This document shows positions 35,039-51,450 of a stretch of DNA of 64,000 nt, piece by piece (position 1 is the first letter of the stretch; each line of letters begins with the position of its first letter). The notes beneath the pieces are model-generated. The model did not search any database. It was given only the letters and a program-made list of their open reading frames with translations, and was not told the DNA's origin. The DNA is from Pempheris klunzingeri (Eukaryota; Chordata; Actinopteri; Acropomatiformes; Pempheridae). The stretch covers positions 2,542,970 to 2,606,969 of the forward strand of contig NC_092012.1 of the NCBI RefSeq assembly GCF_042242105.1. The letters are read 5' to 3'. A program made the translations under genes and the position numbers.

Positions 35039-35364
35039 AGTTTTACGACTTTTTTAGGACATAACCAGTTTTTCGTAGTTTTTTACGTTATATAAAGCAG
35101 CATTTTAATATTTTATTGGAGTTTTTCGACTTTTTTAAGGACATAAACAGTATTTTTCGTAGGTTTTCACGTTATATAAAGCAGCATTTTAATATTTTAT
35201 TGGAGTTTTTCGAGTTTTTTAAGGACATAAACAGTATTTTTCGTAGGTTTTTACGTTATATAAAGCAGCATTTTAATATTTTATTGGAGTTTTTCGAGTT
35301 TTTTAAGGACATAAACAGTATTTTTCGTAGGTTTTCACGTTATATAAAGCAGCATTTTAATATT
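35039..35364. repeat. 84-bp minisatellite, ~3.9 copies
   Basis: GTTATATAAAGCAGCATTTT recurs at 35087, 35171, 35255 and 35339, exactly 84 bp apart. Because 84 is divisible by three, an open frame with 28-residue repeats persists. Confidence 0.95.
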
Positions 35365-35389
35365 TTCCTCACTCACACATCAGTCATTC

Positions 35390-35545
35390 AGGAGGAATCT
35401 ACGTTGGAGGAAACTTTTCTTTCGCACACTAAAGCTGCTTCAGGAGCAAGTTGTGGTTCAGTTTCTTGTCACGCTGACTCAGAGGAGGATCGAACTGCAG
35501 ACCCTCCCATTGATGGACGACCCACTTTACCTCTGGGACACAGCT
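35390..35545 (-). repeat. SINE-like relic with pol III B-box
   Basis: On the minus strand GGGTCGTCCATCAATGGGAG...GTTCGATCCTCC...AAACTGAACC resembles a very common tRNA-like teleost repeat; GTTCGATCC matches a B box. No intact A box was recognised. Confidence 0.55.
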
Positions 35546-36282
35546 GAACGGTGCTTTTCAACTTTTTTGTGACGTAAAAAACAGCGTTTAGCAAATATTG
35601 TACGAAAAGCGACGGTATTTGGCACTTTTTGAACATTTGAAGGCAGCATTCGAATAAACCTGTTCTGTATTAATGCGCCGCTGAAAGTAGTCCCCAACAA
35701 ATGCACCATTTTCTTCTGTTTGAGTAACATTTGATTTAAGCAGTTTTAGGAAGTTAATGATCCTTACGAACGTCAGAAAATACTGACAGAAAGACTAACA
35801 CACTGTTGGTTTTGGTCTTTTAGTTGGATTTGTTCACAGGAATAAAAAATATAGAATATAACTAAGGTCAGACACTGCGACGGCGATTAAAGGAACATTT
35901 CAAAAAACTAAAAACTTTGACGTCAAACATCCAGCCGACCTCAAAACAGGCTCAGGAAACAAGAGTCACAAAGAAACTTTATATAGTTTTCAAGTATTCA
36001 AAACTGTTAAATAAGTACAAGATGTGTTCACATGATTTACATATTGGACAATATATGCACTGCCCATTTTTAATTCTCTTTACATGTTTCCCACTACCCA
36101 CGCAACACGCTAAAATGTCCGCAAACTATTCACATTTGTTTTACTTTTTTTTTTCTTCAGTTTTTTTTATTTTTTAGACTTTTTGAATCAATTGGAAATC
36201 TTGACAGCTGTCTATTGGACAAAGACCACACAGACGGTACACCTGGAACAGTTTACAGTGTAGGATGGAGACGTCCGACGAA

Positions 36283-36345
36283 GGTGGTGGGGGTGGTGGG
36301 GGGGGCCGTGGGGTCGGGTTTAAGGGGGTCGGGGGTCGGGGGTCA
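36283..36345 (+). promoter_or_regulatory. G-quadruplex-prone G-rich tract
   Basis: Successive runs of 3-8 G (GGTGGTGGGGGTGG, then GGGGTCGGG, GGGGGTCGGGGG) within about 60 bp. Function not known. Confidence 0.55.
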
Positions 36346-37492
36346 CGGACTGAGCCAGGTTCAGAACGGCGATTAGCTGCTGGTGATATGAACAGTACAT
36401 ATTAAACACAGGAAAAGTGGGGTTAACATTCGGTCTCAGTTGATCCCTTGATCTGTTGGACAGTTCGTTTACTTCCACACAACAAAAATAAAATAATATA
36501 CAGAAGGACTGACGCGTTTCTGACGGGGGGAGGGGGGCAGATGGTGTTTGCATTTCCACTCGTCGCTGATTAATGCGGAACAAATTTGGTCTAAATGTGT
36601 CAAAAAGCTGTTCGTTAAGGCACCTAATGCTGTTGGATAGACTGTTTTTTTATGTTTTTTTTTTTGAGGGGAAACTAAAACAAACTGAACGTGTGTGAGC
36701 ACCTGCGAAGACATAAAACAAAACGTTAGGAAACACTACAGATATAACTGATAAGAATTTGCATTTCTGGCGTAAAACTGGCGTGTATTTCTACAGAGAT
36801 GTGGCCCGTTGGAAGTTAATGCTGCCACCATCTACCAATAATGAGGAACACAGGACAGATGAGGAAATAAAAGTAGCACCATTGAGAAAACAATACATGA
36901 TTATAAGCTAGTGAGAATGTGATTTTCCTCCCCAAACTCTAGTGTCAAGAGACATTTGTTAACTTCCAAAATCAGATTCGGGAAATAAAAAGTGAGAATA
37001 AATGTCATGGTTGAGCTGAGGGACAAGGAGCCAGTCTTTCTGTACATTACTTTCAGAATTAAAAAGCATATAAGCAGCCGTTATAGATGGATTTTGCCTT
37101 TTCAGTCATTTTTTTTTTTTAAAAGGGTCGAACCACCATGTTACCATTATACAGTAGCTCCGAAAACAAAGAGGAAACACCGATCCATTTATTCTCCCGT
37201 CTCAACTGTACTCAACTGATTATAAAAACCTTGTGTGCTTTTATTTCTAGGGGTTTTGCAGCTTAGACAACTTAATTTATTTACAGAGCTCTGAATAAAC
37301 CGCAGGAGGTCGATTCAGTGGAAAATAAAAATTGTGCGACGCCGTTGCAGCGCTCATGAATGTGTGACGACTGCAGGCGAACTAAAAACACACACACTGT
37401 AGTTCCTCATGCACATATTGTTACGGCCGACGTTTCATTATGATTTTTCTTTCATGTGAGATTTGTGCGTCAACACTTGGACGTGGTTTTGG

Positions 37493-37758
37493 TGCATGTT
37501 GAATCCATAATATACATAAAACTGTAAATCCTGCTTCAACAACTCTTTCCATCAGACCCAAGTGTCCAACATGATAGCATAGACTGAATAACTGAAGTAT
37601 CTTTAAACCTGGGCCCCATTTTTTTTTTTTTTTTACATATTTTGGTGTCCACAAGACTGGCAGGTACAAAAAGTGTTGGAATTGGTCGACGAGTGCCGCC
37701 AAAATGGGGTGCAATATCTGTCATGTGATCCTTTGGGGCAACTTAAATCAAAGTAGGT
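37493..37758 (+). repeat. Inverted duplicate segment, partner of 49623-49892
   Basis: Identical or nearly so to the reverse complement of 49623-49892, including about 105 bp outside the apparent foldback terminus. Confidence 0.93.
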
Positions 37759-38370
37759 CCACTAAAAGTGCTTGTTTGATCCACTGACAGGCTCAAATTG
37801 TTATTCTAAGTGTGTGACAGCATTATGGAAAGGATCCCTACAGAGAGAGACCTGGAAGATCCTTCTGGTTTAACCACAAACAGCCGTTGTATCACTCTCT
37901 GCACACACACACCAGACTCCATTCACGAAAACAGTAATTCTACTTCACTGAACCCGGGAGTTGCTGATCTATCGCTGCCACGATTGATTGATTAGTCTGT
38001 GTTGCTGTGTGACATTGGTGTGTTTAAGAGTTAGTTCGGATCTGAACCAACGTGTTAAAACGCAAAAGTCACAGCAACTAAACCAGCAACTCCTGTGTGT
38101 CACCCTGGAAGTAAAATCCCTGTTTTAGTGAATGGAGTCTGGTGTGTGTGCAGAGAGCGATATAATGGCTGTTTGTGGTTAAACCAAAAGGATCTTCCAG
38201 GTCTCTCTCTGTAGGGATCCTTTCCATAATGCTGTCACACACTTAGAATAACAATCTGAGCCTGTCAGTGGATATTTTGACTAAGAGTTGTTCTCCATGA
38301 TCCTAAACAGTCACTTAGACACCAAAATATGTAAAAATGAGGCCCAGGTTTAAAAAAAACAAAAAAACAA
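37590..38370. repeat. Foldback repeat family, full-length copy 13
   Basis: Terminus TTTAAACCTGGGCCCC near 37609, ACATATTTTGGTGTCC, outer arm, GGATCC block, core, then everything inverted, ending GGCCCAGGTTTA near 38350. About 750 bp; best complete example. Confidence 0.93.
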
Positions 38371-39121
38371 AAGAAGTTCTCCTTTAAAAAAACAAAAAAG
38401 GTTCAACATTGTGTGATTGGACTTTACAGAGACACATGATTAACTTACACAGTACATCCTGTTGACAATTAATGAATGACTGAAACTGAAGCAGGTCTTT
38501 ACCAGGAAAGCTACTGGGATAATGAGAACATGGCAGCTGAACCCACATGAACTGACTGACTGATCTTATAATGCCTCTGGACCAACCACACCTTGCTGCG
38601 CGCTCAGCACGGTGCGCCACACACAAAAGTTACAAACTATGAGACAGAAATCAAAGTTCAATAAAAACCTGCCTATGAGACAGAGGGGATAGTCACCATA
38701 CTGTACACTTTCTACAATATCCATGTCCATTATGAATATAACAAGTGCATTCACTTAAAGGAATAGTTGAACTTAAAACAAAATCTCGTTTTTCACTTAA
38801 AATACGGCCAAAAGTTTTACAGAAACGATGAGGACAAACTCCTGAAGTTAACTTTTAGCGTGGGGTGCAGATTAAATGCCAGAGAAATGTACTGGGTGAG
38901 TAAACTTCTGCTTAAATGTACTTTGTATTTATAAAAAGAACTCAAATTACACTAGAAACTTAACAAACACAACTTAAGTGAATAACAGAGATTTGTTTTA
39001 GGACAACAGCACCCTCTAGTAACGTTCGTTCGGATTCTTAACTTTTCAGCAATTTTTTTTGTTTGTTTTTAAATTACTGTACTTCTTTTACATCAACACA
39101 ACAGTTGATTAGCGAGTCGTC

Positions 39122-39127
39122 TTTATT
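39122..39127 (-). promoter_or_regulatory. kmt5b: Candidate kmt5b poly(A) signal
   Basis: AATAAA on the minus strand about 35 nt after the stop at 39162. Mammalian KMT5B transcripts have longer 3' UTRs, so this may be a proximal site only. Confidence 0.35.
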
Positions 39128-39161
39128 TACAGGGGAAGGTGGGCCTGACGAGCTCCACAGC

Positions 39162-44430
<5,269 letters not shown>

Positions 44431-44519
44431 GCCCACAAGCCCCCTGGTCCAGTTGCATTTAGTCTCCGAGATGAAGAAACACTCTTGCGTGGGGAAGACT
44501 GGGGTCTACAGTTTGAAAC
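44431..44519 (-). other. kmt5b: kmt5b 5' UTR part of the start-codon exon
   Basis: The minus strand shows an acceptor TTTTCAG ending at 44520. The 89 nt before the ATG at 44430 therefore form the leader of the first coding exon (44268-44519). Confidence 0.7.
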
Positions 44520-46417
44520 CTGAAAACAAAGCAGAAACAACACACAGTATGAGATGCACAGCCAGGATGTAGCAGGTGGATTTGTTGTTAGCTCAAAGAC
44601 TGCCAATACAAAAATAAACAGAAAAAAACTCATACAACTAAAAAGCTGTATTCTCCTTGTACCTGAGAATGAATTAAGACTCTTTATTCGTTGCCCTGTT
44701 TACACTTCACGCTACATTGATTGTGATCATAAGCTTTAAACATAAATATGGCACTGGGATACAATCACTCAAGACATGATCAGGTGTGTAGCGGAGTGAA
44801 TGCTTGAAATGTGTGGTCTGGCCGCTTTGCAGGTTTGTCCAAAACAACCTGGACAAGGTTGCCCATCGGCTTGCAAATACTCTGCAACCATCAAAACCTT
44901 CGACTGGCAGCTGCTGAAGTGCAAACTGTGTCCAGCATCAGTCAGCTCACCAACCAGAGGCGGCTGGTGTTGTTTACACTATGGTGGGGCAAAGACACAG
45001 AGGGAAGCAGTGTTGGTGAAACTAGTCTAAAATGATCCTGCAGCGCCGCTCAGTGGTAACCCCAAATAACGCACTGGCTTACTGTCAAGTGCAACAGTAA
45101 CGTCTTTGGTTCATCCGTATATCTAAAGTATCGCTTTCATAATTTATGGATCATATAATCACCTCACTTCACGTCCACCTTTATAGTTGCATAATCACGT
45201 GGTGCAGCGTGAACGCTCCTATCGTCCCGGTAATGTGGCATTCACACCGAAAATGCGTCGCAAAGAGCATCATCTTATTTGCAACCGATGCATAAAATGC
45301 TTGGCGTTATTTAGCCCAGAGGCTAACGCTAGCCACGGTTAAAACACAGCACGCCACGGGGATCGGGGGCGGCCGTGGAAACCCGGAAGGCCACACCGAC
45401 AGCTGGGGCCGAGATTGTATCGGAGTTATCAATACAGCTTGCATTGTTTGCTAACTGTCGTCTCTCCACCCATACAGCCAGCGTTAGCATGGAGCTAACC
45501 ACCAACGGCGACGCCAGGGAGATGTTCGGCCGTGGTGGCTAGCTTGCAGCAAACGCCGGCGTTGTGCCATGACCGTTTCAAAACCAGCCAGTTGACCAAA
45601 CCTCAGAAACACTAGCAGTTAACTTGTACTTCAACACAAAACCCGGAACATTACCATTATATTCTAATGATGTGAATATTTAATGATAGTATTACAGGAG
45701 AATGCAGTCACTCATGCACACTTATGCATCCAAGCTGCCAGCAGTCACAACACAAAACCCCCTTGTGACTAACTTAATAACACTTATTAAAACTCACAGT
45801 ATTCAGAGTACAAAATCGTGGTGAATTATCCGACATTACCGCACTTCTTACTTTGTGTTAGCTAGCAACTGATGCCAGCTAGCATCAAACTAAACTTCAG
45901 CAGGCTGCTAACTTAGCTTCGTTAGCTCAGCCAAGGCAACACCACAACAGTCAATACAAACACAATGTCGTTACCTCTTCTCCCGTTCACTTACATGCGC
46001 ATCAAGTATTTGACGACAATAGCAAACAGCTGTATTTGCACACATGTCCCAGTAAATAAGGAGCTAACGTTATGCTAACTGACTGCAACACACTGGAGGA
46101 GAGCAGCTAGCTAGCTAGCTAGCTAACGCTGGCTAACATACACTGCGTTAGCTTTGGTTGTTTGATGTACGGAAGCCATTAGCTAGCTTAACAGGATAAA
46201 TCTATAATTTGGAAGCGAATTAAAAGTTAGTTTGAGTGCCGATAGGTCAACAGATACGATGAACAGTCGCCACCACAGCCAGCGGCTCAGTGCAGGTAGC
46301 TAATGTTATTTATCATGATAGCTAGCAGTTAAATAGCAGTGAGCTCCGTTCACGCGTTGGGAGCGTTAAATGTCTCCAGTCGACAACAGAAACGGAACAA
46401 ACACAGCGTTTACTCAC

Positions 46418-46620
46418 CAGGTGGCTCCGCGAAACAACGGCGAAATAAAACACTACTCATCAAACTAATCCACATTTGGCACGACACCCTAAACGAAAAT
46501 ATCACAGGAAACACATTTTTTTTTTTTTTTTTTGGGAAATTAACATTAAAATTCAAGATGGCGGCCTAGCACCGGAGCGAGAGCGAGAGAAGGGCGCAGC
46601 ACAGCCGTCCAAGAGAAAGT
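46418..46620 (-). other. kmt5b: Probable kmt5b non-coding first exon and promoter region
   Basis: A consensus donor CTG|GTGAGT on the minus strand ends this exon at 46418. The sequence upstream is GC-rich and contains an AAGATGGCGGC motif on the plus strand. The upstream limit (transcription start) is not determined; 46620 is approximate. Confidence 0.5.
46555..46565 (+). promoter_or_regulatory. YY1-type motif AAGATGGCGGC near the kmt5b start
   Basis: Exact match to the AAnATGGCGGC consensus bound by YY1, typically placed just downstream of transcription starts. It is oriented away from kmt5b, so it may mark divergent transcription instead. Confidence 0.45.
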
Positions 46621-48014
46621 AGATCCAGGCAAATACGCACCCGTTCTCCTCCGTCGGGACCGAAAGGAGCCACGGCGCCCGAAAAATCAGCCTGAAACTC
46701 AAAAAACGAACATTGTTGGAGACTTTTTTCTAATTTTTAAAAGAAGATGTCGAAAATCCCCATCTTAGTGTGTGCCAGTACTTGTCGGATGTACACAAAA
46801 GTAGTGCTGCATAAACAAACCCCTCCACTGAAGGATCCAGAGGACGGACAGCGGTGGGTTCTACCCGCTGGACCCGCACAGAACCCCTCTAGAACCCTGC
46901 TAGAACATACATCCAGACCTGACACTTTATGACATGTTCTCCCATTGACGTCCCCTCCCTTCCCTTCCCTTCCCTTCACTCATCTCTTGTTAATGCAGGC
47001 AGTGGAGGCTGAGAACAGGCTGGTTCTACTACTGCAGAACCTCACTGTGTTAGCATGTAGCCGAAGCTAACTGTTCCATTAAAACTGATTTATCCTTAAT
47101 TGCATTTAAAATAGTTAATTAAAAGTTAATACCCATCAGTCTGGGATCATTATGAGATATTTATTTCCACCAGTTCTAATTAATGAATGATAGTGTTTGG
47201 ACATTATTGCTTCAAGACTTTGTATTTTTATTAATTTTATTTATTTAATCTTTATTTAGTCCGTTTATTTCATTTATTATGAGTAACCCATTGAAATTAA
47301 GATCTCTTTCACAAGAGAGAACAAGCAACATTCACAAAAACACACAGAACAAAACACAAAACATATTTAGACAATAAAAAATTAAACTATAACAATAAAT
47401 AATGAGTCGGTTACATGAAGCAGATCAACAAAGACATCAGGTAATAAGGTTTTTAATTTATCTAACGGTGATGAGTGACTCCAGTTTGAGGGCAGGTTTA
47501 TTTAAAAAGGTGCATAAGACCTGAACCCAGTTCTGCTAACGTTAGTGAACAACACTGGATCAAGTGCTGAGGTTAGTGGATTAATAAATAAAAATAAAAT
47601 TATTATTACGTGATGGTGTTGTTATAAGTCCACTTTAATATTATCCATTATGTGACTATTTTAATTTATCATGCAGTTTGCTGATCAGACAGATAAGAAA
47701 TAAGATATTTTGTCCTTGTCCTCTATTTTATTAATATTACCTCATTCATGTCACATGGGCTGTGGTCGTCTTGCTATTTGTTCGATCTAGAGTCATTATG
47801 AAATACATAAAAGCCTCTAAAATGTATTTTTATAATAATACATGGAGTCAGTTTGCCGACTATTCATATTTAATAGGTTTTCAGACGCATGTGTCATTTA
47901 AAATAGGCCATTATAATTATACTCTCCTGAATGCACCACAGTTAAATCATGCAAACCTTAAATATAATCAGAGTTAATGTTGCAGTCACCAAGATGAACA
48001 TTAAATGAGAGATT

Positions 48015-48765
48015 CTGTATTTTCTTTAAACCTGTTTTTACATATTTTGGAGTCTAAATGATAAAGTACATCCACTAAACGTGCTTTTTTTGCCACTGAC
48101 AGGAGCAGATTGTTATTCCAAGTGTCTGATAACATACACCGAAGTCAAACACCAAAGATACACAATAATACAAACAAACTAATCGATCGAGGCAGCGGTA
48201 GACCAGCAACTCCCATGTTCTTCAAGGTAAAATGACTGTTTTTGTGAATGGAGTCTGGTGTGTTTGCAGAGAGCATAATGACAGCATTATGGAAAGGATC
48301 CCTACAGAGAGAGACCTGGAAGATCCTTTTAGTTTAACCACAAACAGCCGTTTTATTGCTCTCTTTAAACACACCAGACTCCATTCACGAAAACAGCAAT
48401 TCTACCTCACTGAACCCAGGAGTTGCTGATCTATCGCTGCCACGATTGATTGGTTAGTTTGTGTTACTGTATGACTTTGGTGTGTTTAAGAGTTAGTTCG
48501 GATCGGAACCAACGTGTTAAAACGCAAAAGTCACAGCAACTAGACCAGCAACTCCTGTGTGTCACCCTGGAAGTAAAATCCCTGTTTTTGTGAATGGAGT
48601 CTGGTGTGTGCGCAGAGAGCGATATAACGGCTGTTTGTGGTTAAACCAAAAGGATCTTCCAGGTCTCTCTCTGTAGGGATCCTTTCCATAATGCTGTCAC
48701 ATATTTAGAATAACAATCTGAGCCTGTCAGTGGCTAAAACAAGCACTTTTAGTGGTCTTTGGTGG
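48015..48765. repeat. Foldback repeat family, long copy 14
   Basis: TTTAAACCTGTTTTTACATA left end, GGATCC blocks on both sides. The core half CTGAACCCAGGAGTTGCTGA...GTGTCACCCTGGAAGT is almost identical to copy 13. Confidence 0.92.
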
Positions 48766-49009
48766 TGGTGTGTCTTTGGTATTGTCCAAAAACAGCGATC
48801 AATACCTTTATCACACCTGTTAGTGATGTGTGAAGATACACTGAGGCTGTTGTAAAGAGAGAAAAGGTGTGATAGTCTGTTCATTGATATCTGTGGATTG
48901 ATGTAATATGAACCTCTCCTTGAAAACTTCTTTAAAATCTTTTAAAGAGAGAATCATCTTCACACCTGCTGCAACTAGTGGACATGTTTAATTCCTGTTT
49001 TTCAAAATC

Positions 49010-49787
49010 TGGTCCTTATTTGCACATATTTTGGTGTCTTAGTGATCAGACTCCATTGATAAAAACAGCGATTGACCTGACTCGATCAAAGTAGGTCCAC
49101 TAAAAGTGCTTGTTTTAGCCACTGACAGGCTCAGATTGTTATTCTAAGTGTGTGACAGCATTATGGAAAGGATCCCTACAGAGAGAGACCTGGAAGATCC
49201 TTTTGGTTTAACCACAAACAGCCGTTATATCGCTCTCTGCACACACACCAGACTCCATTCACAAAAACAGGGATTTTACTTCCAGGGTGACACACAGGAG
49301 TTGCTGGTCTAGTTGCTGTGACTTTTGCGTTTTAACACGTTGGTTCCGATCCGAACTAACTCTTAAACACACCAAAGTCATACAGTAACACAAACTAACC
49401 AATCAATCGTGGCAGCGATAGTACTCCTGGGTTCAGTGAGGTAGAATTACTGTTTTCGTGAATGGAGTCTGGTGTGTGTGTGCAGAGCGTGATACAACGG
49501 CTGTTTGTGGTCAAACCAAAAGGATCTTCAGGTCTCTCTCTGTAGGGATCCTTTCCATAATGTTGTCACATATTTAGAATAACAATCTGAGCCTGTCAGT
49601 GGTTAAAACAAGCACTTTTAGTGGACCTACTTTGATTTAAGTTGCCCCAAAGGATCACATGACAGATATTGCACCCTATTTTGGCGGCACTCGTCGACCA
49701 ATTCCAACACTTTTTGTACCTGCCAGTCTTGTGGACACCAAAATATGTAAAAAATAAAAAAAAATGGGGCCCAGGTTTAAAGATACT
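49010..49787. repeat. Foldback repeat family, full-length copy 15
   Basis: GGATCC blocks at about 49165-49230 and 49505-49555; right terminus GGGGCCCAGGTTTAAAG near 49780. The core is that of copies 13 and 14 in inverted orientation. Confidence 0.92.
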
Positions 49788-49892
49788 TCAGTTATTCAGT
49801 CTATGCTATCATGTTGGACACTTGGGTCTGATGGAAAGAGTTGTTGAAGCAGGATTTACAGTTTTATGTATATTATGGATTCAACATGCAGC
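49623..49892 (-). repeat. Inverted duplicate segment, partner of 37493-37758
   Basis: Right arm of copy 15 plus about 105 bp beyond its terminus, matching the left flank of copy 13 in reverse complement. Confidence 0.93.
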
Positions 49893-50205
49893 AACTCCTG
49901 GGTTCAGTGAGGTAGAATTAATGTTTTTGTCATTGGAGTCTGGTGTGTTTGCAGAGAACGATATAACTGCTAATTGACCTGGAAGATCCTTTTGGTTTAA
50001 CCACAAACAGCCGTTATATCGTTCTCTGCAAAACACACCAGACTCCATTGACAAAAACAGTGATTTTACCTCACAGAACACAGGAGCTGCTGGTCTGCCG
50101 CTGCCTCGTTCACTTAGTTTGTTTGCGTTGAATTCCTGTGTTTTGTCAATGGAGTCTGGTGACTTAAACACCAAAATATGTCTCTAAAAAAATAAAAATA
50201 GGACT
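49889..50205. repeat. Foldback repeat family, rearranged copy 16
   Basis: A right core arm is fused directly to a GGATCC-block half and a left core arm, ending GACTTAAACACCAAAATATG. Confidence 0.85.
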
Positions 50206-50824
50206 GAGGTTTTAAAATAACAGAATTACCATTTAGCTGAGCACAATGGACGTGTGTGTTGCAGCAGTGATATTTCCATCAACATCGATATACCTCAGCT
50301 CAAGAAATTTTAGTATCCTGGAGCGCTGCCCAGAAAAACAGCTACAGACGCTTGAACCTGGTGGGCGTCGAAATTCACCTTTCACTGCATATCCCTACTC
50401 TACAGAGTGGTTTACAACGTGTGGGCTGCATCGCCTCCTGCATGCGCGAGGAAGCCAGCTGCCATGGAAACCACCTAAATACCCCCCACCCACCCCCAAC
50501 AAACCCTGACCTTCTCCGCTCGGTTTGAAACGAAGGTGTGAGCTGAGCTGTACGTCTGCCCAGTGGAGTTTTTAATATTCAGCATATGTGTGACGAGGCG
50601 AGTGGAAGTATTATCACTTCGCCGTGGCCTCTTGGTTTTACGTTTAAATGATGGGACAGCCCACTGAGGTGAACCACTCCACACACAAGTCAGTTGGGAT
50701 AATTTGAAGTGGGGTTATATGAGGTGTCCACAGTTGGACGAGGGCTGCAGAAAATGCTATATGTGTGTACATGTATTCTATATTTAAGATCAGACAGCTC
50801 TGATGGGGAACCGAAGTCCTTCTA

Positions 50825-51180
50825 TCCATCTAGGCTCTCTTCAAAGCCACCAGACTCCATTGACAAAAACAGTAATTTTACCTTGCAGGACTTGAGAGTT
50901 GCTGGTCTACCGCTGCCTCCATCAGTTAGTTTCTTTGTGTTATTGTGTGACTTTGGAGTTTTAAAGGGACTACTTCGGACCCAGCCAAATATTTGTGTTA
51001 CACACAATAACTTAAACAAACTTCCCAATCAAGGCTGCAGTAGACCAGCAACTCCAATGTTCTCCAAGGTAAAATTACTGTGTTTATCAATGGAGTCTGG
51101 TTGCTTTTGAAGAGAGCGATATAACGGCTCTTTCTGGTTACAAACAGGATCTTACAGATTTATCTCTTCCGGGATCTTTT
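50825..51180. repeat. Foldback repeat family, core copy 17
   Basis: GGCTCTCTTCAAAGCCACCA left; TTTTGAAGAGAGCGATATAA right, then a diverged block ACAAACAGGATCTTACAGAT. Confidence 0.88.
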
Positions 51181-51450
51181 CTATCCATTTAGGCTCTCTT
51201 CAAAGCCACCAGACTCCATTGACAAAAACAGTAATTTATTTCACCTTGCTGAACACAGGAGTTGCTGGTCTGCCGCTGCCTCGATTGGTTAAATTTCTTG
51301 TTTTAATTTGTGATTTTGGTGTTTTAAGTGGTTGGTCCAGATATGAACAGCGTTAGCTCACAGATCAAAGCAGCAGTAGTACAGAGACCTCCCTGGTTCT
51401 GCGCGGTAAAATTACCGTTTTTGTCAATGGAGTTTGGTGGCTTTGAAGCT
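51181..51450. repeat. Foldback repeat family, core copy 18
   Basis: Begins with the same ATCCATTTAGGCTCTCTTCA junction as copy 17, suggesting tandem duplication. Right end GGAGTTTGGTGGCTTTGAAG. Confidence 0.85.

Larger units (their letters stand above)
34000..39120. other. Region between ccnb2 promoter and kmt5b coding end
   Basis: No coding gene seen. Part may be kmt5b 3' UTR. Contains an 84-bp minisatellite, a SINE-like relic, a G-rich tract and foldback copy 13. Confidence 0.55.

Noticed and set aside
35116..35547. 143-aa ORF with 28-residue repeats
   Set aside because: Starts at TTG, made of an 84-bp minisatellite and then a SINE-like relic.
37421..37714. ORF MHPILAALVDQFQHF..., duplicated at 49669-49977
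   Set aside because: Lies across a foldback arm and its flank in the inverted duplicate; no start context, no domain, and the match is a DNA duplication.
44434..44436. GTG two codons before the kmt5b ATG as start
   Set aside because: MKWLGESKNM at 44430 matches the known KMT5B N-terminus and is an ATG.
44800..45035. Two overlapping 74-76 aa ORFs within the kmt5b first intron
   Set aside because: Non-ATG or weak starts, no recognised domain, no splice support; left unannotated.
46747..46932. 61-aa ORF MSKIPILVCASTC just beyond the kmt5b promoter, a possible divergent gene
   Set aside because: No domain, no splice sites seen, and unremarkable composition.
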